64,000 nucleotides of DNA from Sphingobacterium sp. Its GTDB lineage: Bacteria > Bacteroidota > Bacteroidia > Sphingobacteriales > Sphingobacteriaceae. The stretch covers positions 248,001 to 312,000 of the forward strand of contig JAITTY010000011.1 in the NCBI GenBank assembly GCA_031286695.1, given 5' to 3'. Below, piece by piece: positions 37,001 through 43,786 of the stretch (position 1 is its first letter; every line of letters starts with the position of its first letter). Made by a program: the position numbers and the translations under genes. A model generated the notes under the pieces. It searched no databases and had not been told where the DNA came from. It was given only the letters and a program-made list of their open reading frames with translations.

Positions 37001-37695
37001 CAAGGGATATTTTTGGGGCTATTGTCCGGGGCGACTCGACCAAGCGGAAGGTGGCTTTGATATTTACAGGTCATGATTTATCTGAGGGTACAGCAGAAGT
37101 ATTAGCGAGTCTAAAAAATAATGGCGTTAAAGGCTCTTTTTTTCTGACAGGTGATTATCTCAGGACGCCAGGTTTTAAATCGTATGTCCGTCAGATGTTA
37201 AATGATGGTCACATGGTGTCGGGGCATTCGGATAAACATCTTCTCGTCAGTGACTGGGGAAGTAGGGACGTGCTTTTGGTCAAACGTGACTCTTTTGTCG
37301 CTGATCTAAAGGCAAATCTGACGGCATTGGAAAGCGTGGGTGTGGATAGTGGAAATTTGTCCTATTATATTCCTTCGTATGAGTGGTATAATAGTGAAAC
37401 AGTCGATTGGGCAAAAGCGGTTGGTCTAAATTCGGTTAATTATACACCAGGAATACGGACTGCGGCTGATTATACCTATCCTGAAATGGGGAGGCGATAT
37501 TTATCGTCGACAGAGATTATTGATAATCTCTGGTCCTACGAAGCTCGATTTGGGCTTAATGGGTTTCTGATATTGATTCATATGGGGACCGATGATCGGC
37601 GGAAAGATAAATTGTATCATCATTTGGATGATATCATTAATATATTAAAGGGAAAAGGGTATCAACTTGTGGATGTACCCGATTTATTGAAATAA
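36991..37695 (+). CDS. CE4-like polysaccharide deacetylase domain, probably the C-terminal part of a GH9 fusion
   Basis: The frame is open from 36991 (a TGA precedes it) to 37695, but the only usual start is the GTG at 37051, which would remove the conserved-looking lead GAIVRGDSTKRK and begin inside the first core strand VALIFTG. CE4 (NodB) features: Asp in FTGHD, the metal motif HSDKH (His59 and His63 counted from the GTG), SYYIPSYEWY and LILIHMGTD near the end. Alone it has no signal peptide, although it would act on extracellular glycan, such as removing N-acetyl groups. A -1 shift at 36991-36997 would attach it to secreted GH9. Otherwise it is a truncated or start-less gene. murQ follows after 22 bp. 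Confidence 0.7.
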   Translation, partial: KKVTRDIFGAIVRGDSTKRKVALIFTGHDLSEGTAEVLASLKNNGVKGSFFLTGDYLRTPGFKSYVRQMLNDGHMVSGHSDKHLLVSDWGSRDVLLVKRDSFVADLKANLTALESVGVDSGNLSYYIPSYEWYNSETVDWAKAVGLNSVNYTPGIRTAADYTYPEMGRRYLSSTEIIDNLWSYEARFGLNGFLILIHMGTDDRRKDKLYHHLDDIINILKGKGYQLVDVPDLLK

Positions 37696-37717
37696 AGAAA
37701 TACAATATATACTAATA

Positions 37718-38530
37718 ATGGTAAATACAACGGAGAAAGATTCGAATTATCAGGATTTGGACAAGATGTCTGTGCATGAGTTATTGACGAATATCAATAA
37801 TGAGGATAAATCTGTGCCACTTGCTGTAGAGCAGGCTATCCCTCAGGTTGAAGCATTGGTCAAAGTCACTGTGGAGAAAATGAAGGCTGGTGGTCGAACT
37901 TTTTATATCGGCGCTGGTACAAGTGGTCGTTTGGGGGTGTTAGATGCGTCTGAATTGCCTCCTACTTACGGTGTGCCATTTGAGTGGATCATCGGGCTGA
38001 TTGCTGGTGGGGATACCGCCATTCGAAAAGCGGTTGAATTTGCAGAGGATGATCTGGAGCAAGCCTGGAAAGATATGGAAGCATATGATATTGATGAGAA
38101 CGATGTTGTGATCGGTATTGCGGCTTCGGGGACGACTCCTTATGTTATTGGCGGATTGAAGACGGCAAATGAGAAGGGGCTTGTGACGGGATGTATCGTC
38201 TGTAATGGAGGTTCTCCGATTGCGGAAGTTGCTCAATATCCTGTTGAAGTGATTGTTGGGCCAGAGTTTGTTACCGGGTCTACACGAATGAAATCAGGAA
38301 CGGCACAGAAGCTTGTATTAAATATGTTCAGTACTGCAGTGATGATCCAACTGGGCAGGGTCAAAGGGAATAAGATGGTCGATATGCAATTGTCAAACCA
38401 TAAGCTGGTCGGCCGTGGTGTACGTATCATTATGGATCAAACCGGGGCACCAGAAGAAGAGGCGGCAGCTTTACTCGAACAATTTGGGAATGTGAGGCAG
38501 GCGATAGAAGCCTATCAGGCTACCCATTGA
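37718..38530 (+). CDS. murQ: N-acetylmuramic acid 6-phosphate etherase
   Basis: A cytosolic SIS-domain lyase that splits the lactyl ether of MurNAc-6-phosphate, giving GlcNAc-6-phosphate and D-lactate, the committing step of MurNAc catabolism. Motifs: FYIGAGTSGRLGVLDASELP (62-81), with Glu79 aligning to E. coli Glu83; KAVEFAEDD with Glu110 aligning to Glu114; and TGSTRMKSGTAQK, the family signature. At 270 residues it is slightly shorter at the C terminus than the roughly 300-residue E. coli enzyme. The symporter starts 40 bp later. Its product is the substrate of nagA at 9000. Confidence 0.96.
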   Translation: MVNTTEKDSNYQDLDKMSVHELLTNINNEDKSVPLAVEQAIPQVEALVKVTVEKMKAGGRTFYIGAGTSGRLGVLDASELPPTYGVPFEWIIGLIAGGDTAIRKAVEFAEDDLEQAWKDMEAYDIDENDVVIGIAASGTTPYVIGGLKTANEKGLVTGCIVCNGGSPIAEVAQYPVEVIVGPEFVTGSTRMKSGTAQKLVLNMFSTAVMIQLGRVKGNKMVDMQLSNHKLVGRGVRIIMDQTGAPEEEAAALLEQFGNVRQAIEAYQATH

Positions 38531-38570
38531 GCATAACCTATTAAAAAATCACCTATTTTAAAAACAAACT

Positions 38571-40061
38571 ATGTCACCAGTAATATTATTATCTTTTATA
38601 ATAATCTATTTTGCGGTTTTGCTTGCTGTAGCTCACTTCACCTCGAAGGGAGCTTCTGATAACTCTACTTTTTTTGTTGCAAACCGGAATTCTAAATGGT
38701 ATATGGTTGCCTTTGGGATGATCGGCACTGCGCTTTCTGGGGTAACCTTTATTTCGGTACCAGGTGCCGTCGGTGCTTCCGAATTTAGCTATTTTCAATT
38801 TGTTCTTGGGAACGCCGTTGGCTTTGTCATTATTGCCTATGTATTGCTTCCGCTTTATTATAGAATGAACCTGACTTCCATCTATACTTATTTGGAAGAG
38901 CGTTTTGGGCATACAACCTACAAGACAGGTGCTGCTATTTTTTTGGTTTCACGTACGATCGGTTCGGCATTTCGTCTTTATTTAGTGGCCATTGTGTTAC
39001 AGCATTTTATTTTTGATGCTTGGAATGTGCCTTTTGCGATTACAGTCGTTATATGTTTGGTGTTGATCTGGATGTATACCAATAAAGGCGGTTTAAAGAC
39101 AATCATTGTAACAGATACCCTACAGACTACCTTTTTAGTGACAGCAGTGATCCTTTCCATCTATTTTATGGCAAAGGGATTGGATTTTGGCATTGTGGAT
39201 ACTTTCGAAGCTGTGAAAGAAAGTAGTTACTCCAAGATCTTTTTCTGGGATGATTTCGTTGGCAGTAAAGCAAATTTTTGGAAACAATTCTTGGGAGGAA
39301 TTTTTGTGACCATTGCCATGACAGGGCTTGACCAGGATCTGATGCAGAAGAACTTATCGATGGGGACCATTAAGGAAGCGCAAAAGAATATGATCACTTT
39401 TACAAGCGTATTTGTGGTCATTAATATTTTCTTTTTAGCTGTCGGTGCTTTGCTGTATATCTATGCGGCTAAAAACGGAATTGATGTCACTCAACTGGCA
39501 ACACGTGATTATCTATATCCGGAAATCGCATTAAACCACTTGGCTATTGTTCCAGCAATCATCTTTATGATGGGGCTTACGGCGGCTACTTTTGCAACGA
39601 CGGATAGCGCGCTAACGGCATTAACCACCTCCTTCTGTGTGGATTTTTTGAATTTCAATAAAAAAGAAAACCCTAATGATCCGGCTTTGGTAAAACAGCG
39701 TAACTATGTGCATTTCGGTTTTTCCATTATCATGCTGCTGGTTATTCTGATCTTCAAACTGATCAATAATGATTCGGTCGTAAATGCCATCTTTACTGCG
39801 GCGAGCTATACTTATGGACCTTTATTGGGCTTATTCGTTTTTGGAATCTTTACAAAATATGCGGTGCGTGATCGCGCTGTACCTTATATCTGCGTACTTT
39901 CGCCTACCGTATTGTTTTTACTTAAAACCTATGTTATTGAAGTGTACACGCCATATGTTATTGGATTGGATCTGATTATCATTAATGGCTTTATTACTTT
40001 TGTGATGCTTTTGATCAGCTCTCCGGGTAAAGCCAGTGAAAAAGCATTGTCGCACAATTAG
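38571..40061 (+). CDS. Sodium:solute symporter (SSS family), candidate MurNAc importer
   Basis: An inner-membrane secondary carrier of 496 residues with about 13 hydrophobic helices. SSS features include FVANRNSKWYMVAFGMIGTA in the first part, FVTIAMTGLDQDLMQKNLS (helix 6-7 region) and GLTAATFATTDSALTALTTS, the serine/threonine-rich sodium-site helix. It is the last gene of the operon with murQ. In Tannerella forsythia a MurNAc transporter gene (murT) is next to murK and murQ; the same arrangement here minus the kinase suggests MurNAc or a MurNAc disaccharide as substrate. This is a context inference. Confidence 0.85.
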   Translation: MSPVILLSFIIIYFAVLLAVAHFTSKGASDNSTFFVANRNSKWYMVAFGMIGTALSGVTFISVPGAVGASEFSYFQFVLGNAVGFVIIAYVLLPLYYRMNLTSIYTYLEERFGHTTYKTGAAIFLVSRTIGSAFRLYLVAIVLQHFIFDAWNVPFAITVVICLVLIWMYTNKGGLKTIIVTDTLQTTFLVTAVILSIYFMAKGLDFGIVDTFEAVKESSYSKIFFWDDFVGSKANFWKQFLGGIFVTIAMTGLDQDLMQKNLSMGTIKEAQKNMITFTSVFVVINIFFLAVGALLYIYAAKNGIDVTQLATRDYLYPEIALNHLAIVPAIIFMMGLTAATFATTDSALTALTTSFCVDFLNFNKKENPNDPALVKQRNYVHFGFSIIMLLVILIFKLINNDSVVNAIFTAASYTYGPLLGLFVFGIFTKYAVRDRAVPYICVLSPTVLFLLKTYVIEVYTPYVIGLDLIIINGFITFVMLLISSPGKASEKALSHN

Positions 40062-40124
40062 TGCTTTTTAACTATAAAAATTTTCTTCATTGCTGGGCAA
40101 TGTAAACACAAGTATTGATTTTGA

Positions 40125-40156
40125 TTTGTACGTACAGAAAAATTAAGTTAAGTTTG
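40125..40156 (+). promoter_or_regulatory. Promoter of the purine nucleoside phosphorylase gene
   Basis: TTTG (40125-40128), a 20-bp spacer, then TAAGTTTG (40149-40156), an exact TAnnTTTG box. Transcription would begin near 40163, giving a leader of about 17 bases. Confidence 0.6.
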
Positions 40157-40180
40157 ATATACTTAGTTTTTCTGTACGTA
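40129..40180. repeat. Perfect 14-bp inverted repeat embracing the -7 box and start codon
   Basis: TACGTACAGAAAAA (40129-40142) is exactly inverted by TTTTTCTGTACGTA (40167-40180). With one mismatch the arms extend to 19 bp (40129-40147 and 40162-40180). The left arm fills the promoter spacer, the loop holds the -7 box, and the last base of the right arm is the A of the ATG. There is no T tract after it, so it is not a normal terminator; a repressor operator is the simplest reading. Confidence 0.75.
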
Positions 40181-40995
40181 TGTATCATAGCATAAATGAG
40201 ACTACGGAATTTATCCGTAGAAAAATTGGAGATTTTACTCCAGAATTCGGTATCATCCTGGGTACTGGTTTAGGTAAGTTGGTTGATGAAATTGAAGTCG
40301 AGTATCAGCTGATGTATTCCAATATACCTAATTTCCCTATTTCAACTGTTGAATTTCATTCTGGCAAGCTCATTTTTGGAAAACTGAGTGGGCGCAATGT
40401 GGTCGCTATGCAAGGAAGGCTGCATTACTATGAAGGTTACGATATGCAACAGATTACATTTCCGATCCGTATCATGAAGGTTCTGGGTGTGCAGAAATTG
40501 TTTGTTTCCAATGCAGCGGGTTCGCTAAATCCGGATGTGAGAAAAGGGGATCTCGGTATTATTGAAGATCACATCAATTTATTGCCAGACAATCCACTTC
40601 GCGGACAAAATCTGGCTGAGTTTGGTCCACGGTTTCCGGATATGAGTGAACCTTATAACCGAAAGATGATCGATCAGGCTCTTGAAATTGCCGCCAAGCA
40701 TGCTATTGTTGCAAGAAAAGTTGTTTATGTTTCTTCTGCTGGCCCGAACTTGGAGACAAAAGCGGAATATCGTTATATGCGGCTTATCGGTGGCGATGTG
40801 GTCGGTATGAGTACCGTTCCTGAAGTTATTGTCGCTAATCATATGGCTCTTCCAGTATTTGCCATTTCGGTTGTTACGGATGAAGGCTTTCATGAACAGC
40901 TTAAACCCGTATCACTACAGGAAATTGTCAGTGTTGCCGAGAAAGCGGAACCTAAAATGACATTAATTTTGAAAGAATTAATAGCTTTGCAATAA
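40180..40995 (+). CDS. Purine nucleoside phosphorylase (PNP, PunA type)
   Basis: A cytosolic trimeric-type enzyme that splits purine (deoxy)nucleosides with phosphate into free base and (deoxy)ribose-1-phosphate for purine salvage. Family motifs: IILGTGLGKLVDEI (25-38), VEFHSGKLIFGKLSGRNVV, MQGRLHYYEGYD with the phosphate-site histidine, KLFVSNAAGSLNP, and GPNLETKAEYRYMRLIGGDV followed by GMST. Length 271 matches. It has its own promoter inside an inverted repeat. Alternative substrates such as MTA are possible for relatives, but the N-terminal and GPNLET motifs favour PNP. Confidence 0.94.
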   Translation: MYHSINETTEFIRRKIGDFTPEFGIILGTGLGKLVDEIEVEYQLMYSNIPNFPISTVEFHSGKLIFGKLSGRNVVAMQGRLHYYEGYDMQQITFPIRIMKVLGVQKLFVSNAAGSLNPDVRKGDLGIIEDHINLLPDNPLRGQNLAEFGPRFPDMSEPYNRKMIDQALEIAAKHAIVARKVVYVSSAGPNLETKAEYRYMRLIGGDVVGMSTVPEVIVANHMALPVFAISVVTDEGFHEQLKPVSLQEIVSVAEKAEPKMTLILKELIALQ

Positions 40996-41108
40996 ATTGC
41001 ATCTTCATGTAACACTGTTGAGGGAGAAGGTTGTTGGATTTGTGTGGGGTGAAGGGTAATTGGTTCATTCAGGTGAATTTAGCTTTTTTGGTTTTTATAT
41101 AATTTTAG

Positions 41109-43178
41109 ATGAAGTTGATCGTACGCATACTTGCCGCATGGTGTGTTTTATTTATTTATTCCGTGGATGTCATTGCACAGAGCAAAGAAGATTGGAGCAG
41201 TGCATTGGATTCGGCGCGAGCTAAGGAAGATGGGAAGAAGGATTCCGTTATCCTGTCTGCGAAATATATCCGATATGCAACATTGGATATGTTAAAAAAA
41301 GCTACTTATACACGTCAGATTGATACATCACATCATAATTATCAATATTATAATCCGCAGAACTTACCCTGGAACCCTAGTGTGAATCTTGGCTCCTATG
41401 GCTTGGCTACGCGTGACCTATTGTTCCAGCCTAAAAAGACCATTGGTTTCCAGTCTGGTTTTACAGCATTGGAACGTTATTTGTTGAATCCTGATTCCAT
41501 TCAGTATTTTAGAGCTAGAGCTAGGTACTCCGAATTGTCGGCAGTGGGTTTCTTTTTTAATGACCAGGTTTTTAGGGCGCGGGTAGCCCAGAATATCAAT
41601 TCCCAATGGAATATGAATGTCGATTTCCATTCGACTAAAACAGATGGCTATTACCTCAATCAGAATTATTCAGACTTAAAGGCTTCGGTAGCCTCCTGGT
41701 ATGAATCCAAAAATAATCGGTACAATCTTTTGATCAATGCGGTATTTAACCGTTTAGATGCCATGGAGAATGGATCCATCACAGAAGATCTTCCATTTGC
41801 GCCAGGAAACAGGCAGGCACCAGATCGGTTCATGCCTAAATTCAATAGTTCTGATAAGAATACCATTCCACGATCTAAATGGTGGGATAATTCTTTCTTC
41901 CTAAGGCAGTCGCTCTATCTGGGGCGATTGGATACAATCGATAAAGGTAAGCCTACCATGGAGATCCGTCCAACGAATAGTATGGCACATAATACACGTA
42001 TTCGAAGACAGACCTATAATTTCTTCAAGAACATGGATGATCTGAATGCAGTATTGCCTTACAACAATAAAGCCTTGGCCTTGAATAATGATAAGACACT
42101 GATCACGAATGTTTCCAATGAATTTGAGTACAACTTTTTCCTCCGGGGGAAGTCGGTGTTTAAGAACGAAGCAAAGTTGAATGTAGCCTTCCAGCACGAT
42201 ATGAACTGGGTAGAGCAAAATCAACTGGATTCAAATCGATATTATAATAATCGCGCGGCCTATCCACAGCCGCTGAAGAAATTGCCAGATAGCACCACCT
42301 TTAATCGTTTTTATCAAAATGGTATCTTGAAAGGTGAATTGGGCTATAAGTTTTCAGATCGTCTTGATTTTAGTTTAAGAGCCAATCAAATTGTATTTGG
42401 CCACAACTTTGGTGATTTCCTGTATGATGCTAAAGTGGATATCGCTATGGGTGATAAAATCGGAAAGGTAACTTTATCAGCTTATTCACAGAATAAGTCC
42501 CCTGAAATGGTTTTCGAGAACTTAAATTATACCTATGGAAAATGGAATGATCTGGATCTTAAAAAAACGAAAATTCAGAATCTGGGTTTCCAATATGCCA
42601 ATCCGATGCTTGGTTTCCATGGCAAGGTTGAGTATTTTTTGATGAATAATTATACCTATTTCGAAGAGCGGCCCAATCCACAGGATGATCCTAAAAATGA
42701 CAAATGGATTGTTCCGACGCAATTGGGTAAGGCCAATTTGTTGAAAGTTACTGTCGGACAGAAGTTTAAATTAAACCGTTTTACCTTAGATAATCTTGTC
42801 GTTTATCAAAAGACAGATCAACAGGATGTGTTGGCGGTTCCCGAGCTGTATACCTGGCATAGTTTGTATTACAGTAATCTTTTCTATAAAGTTATCGACT
42901 ATAGTATAGGTCTGGATGCCAAATTTAATACACCCTATGCAAATCCGAATTATTCGGTCGGGACAGGACAATTTTATAACGCCATCAAACAGATTGAGTT
43001 TTCGACTTATCCGGTTATGGATTTGTGGATTACTGCAAATATACAACGGGTAAATATGTTTTTGAGTTATAATTTCTTAAACCAGAACTTTTATCCGCAT
43101 GGCTACTACACCGTAAGACGTTATCCGATGAATACCGCGAATTTTAGATTTGGCATTTCCTGGAAGTTCTATGATTAA
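41109..43178 (+). CDS. Putative outer-membrane porin (Porin_10 type)
   Basis: A 689-residue beta-barrel candidate. The signal peptide ends at DVIAQ (about residue 24). The rest alternates aromatic and polar residues typical of outer-membrane strands, with segments such as LRANQIVFGHNFGDFLYDAK and MFLSYNFLNQNFYPHGYYTV, and it ends in FRFGISWKFYD. I recognise the family as the Bacteroidota putative porin group found as a single gene in most genomes. It is 113 bp after the PNP gene on the same strand. Substrate unknown. Confidence 0.75.
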   Translation: MKLIVRILAAWCVLFIYSVDVIAQSKEDWSSALDSARAKEDGKKDSVILSAKYIRYATLDMLKKATYTRQIDTSHHNYQYYNPQNLPWNPSVNLGSYGLATRDLLFQPKKTIGFQSGFTALERYLLNPDSIQYFRARARYSELSAVGFFFNDQVFRARVAQNINSQWNMNVDFHSTKTDGYYLNQNYSDLKASVASWYESKNNRYNLLINAVFNRLDAMENGSITEDLPFAPGNRQAPDRFMPKFNSSDKNTIPRSKWWDNSFFLRQSLYLGRLDTIDKGKPTMEIRPTNSMAHNTRIRRQTYNFFKNMDDLNAVLPYNNKALALNNDKTLITNVSNEFEYNFFLRGKSVFKNEAKLNVAFQHDMNWVEQNQLDSNRYYNNRAAYPQPLKKLPDSTTFNRFYQNGILKGELGYKFSDRLDFSLRANQIVFGHNFGDFLYDAKVDIAMGDKIGKVTLSAYSQNKSPEMVFENLNYTYGKWNDLDLKKTKIQNLGFQYANPMLGFHGKVEYFLMNNYTYFEERPNPQDDPKNDKWIVPTQLGKANLLKVTVGQKFKLNRFTLDNLVVYQKTDQQDVLAVPELYTWHSLYYSNLFYKVIDYSIGLDAKFNTPYANPNYSVGTGQFYNAIKQIEFSTYPVMDLWITANIQRVNMFLSYNFLNQNFYPHGYYTVRRYPMNTANFRFGISWKFYD

Positions 43179-43240
43179 AAATTATTTCCGTGTTTCTTAG
43201 CTTGTTGTGATGGTTAAGGCATAAATTCTTCTAAAATAAT

Positions 43241-43270
43241 TTTGAGAATAGAATATTTAAGCTATATTTG
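43241..43270 (+). promoter_or_regulatory. Promoter of the tRNA-Val operon
   Basis: TTTG (43241-43244), 18-bp spacer, then TATATTTG (43263-43270), an exact Bacteroidota -7 box. The first tRNA begins 38 bp later at 43309. Confidence 0.75.
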
Positions 43271-43308
43271 CACACGCAATTAGGGAACGGCGTTCTTTAA
43301 AAAAGTAT

Positions 43309-43383
43309 GGAGGCTTAGCTCAGCTGGTTCAGAGCATCTGCCTTACAAGCAGAGGGTCACAGGTTCGAATCCTGTAGCCTCCA
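43309..43383 (+). tRNA. tRNA-Val (anticodon UAC), CCA encoded
   Basis: Full cloverleaf of 75 nt plus genomic CCA (43384-43386). Acceptor GGAGGCT pairs with AGCCTCC; anticodon stem TCTGC/GCAGA with loop CTTACAA, giving UAC at 34-36; T loop TTCGAAT. First gene of a four-tRNA cluster. Confidence 0.97.
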
Positions 43384-43395
43384 CCATACAAAGTC

Positions 43396-43470
43396 GGAGA
43401 ATTAGCTCAGCTGGTTCAGAGCATCTGCCTTACAAGCAGAGGGTCACTGGTTCGAATCCAGTATTCTCCA
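43396..43470 (+). tRNA. tRNA-Val (anticodon UAC), second copy with altered acceptor, CCA encoded
   Basis: Acceptor GGAGAAT pairs with ATTCTCC and the T stem is CTGG/CCAG; body and anticodon loop equal the first copy. The changes are compensatory, so folding is kept. Genomic CCA at 43471-43473. Spacer to the first copy is 9 bp after its CCA. Confidence 0.97.
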
Positions 43471-43482
43471 CCAATCCAAAAC

Positions 43483-43557
43483 GGAGGCTTAGCTCAGCTG
43501 GTTCAGAGCATCTGCCTTACAAGCAGAGGGTCACAGGTTCGAATCCTGTAGCCTCCA
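43483..43557 (+). tRNA. tRNA-Val (anticodon UAC), third copy identical to the first, CCA not encoded
   Basis: The 75-nt body equals the copy at 43309-43383. The discriminator A is followed by CAA rather than CCA, so the 3' end must be added by CCA transferase. A terminator follows at once. Confidence 0.96.
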
Positions 43558-43558
43558 C

Positions 43559-43587
43559 AAAAGCATCATCCAATGGTGCTTTTTTTT
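43559..43587 (+). terminator. Hairpin between the third and fourth tRNA
   Basis: AAAAGCATC pairs with GGTGCTTTT (one T-G pair) around a seven-base loop, followed by TTTT. It may set the fourth tRNA at a lower level or mark a separate unit. Confidence 0.7.
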
Positions 43588-43592
43588 CGTTA

Positions 43593-43667
43593 GGGGGTTT
43601 AGCTCAGCTGGTTTAGAGCACTACCTCGACAAGGTAGGGGTCACTGGTTCGAACCCAGTAATCCCCA
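43593..43667 (+). tRNA. tRNA-Val (anticodon GAC) with C at position 33
   Basis: Acceptor GGGGGTT with AATCCCC (one G-T pair), D arm GCTC/GAGC, anticodon stem CTACC/GGTAG, loop TCGACAA, T loop TTCGAAC. The anticodon is GAC. Position 33 is C where nearly all elongator tRNAs have U. CCA is not encoded (A then CAA). Confidence 0.95.
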
Positions 43668-43669
43668 CA

Positions 43670-43704
43670 ATAAAAAAAGCGTTCATCACGAACGCTTTTT
43701 TTAT
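43670..43704. terminator. Bidirectional terminator between the tRNA cluster and the PagL-like gene
   Basis: The arm from 43670 to 43684 (A-rich, ending AAAGCGTTC) pairs with GAACGCTTTTTTTAT (43690-43704) around a five-base loop. A and T tracts on both sides allow termination in both directions. Confidence 0.9.
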
Positions 43705-43786
43705 TGTATTGAACCTGCCGGAAAAATAGAACTCCCCGATCAGCTGTTCAATCTGGCTAGGGAAGCTCTAGTGTTTATTTTTTTTC

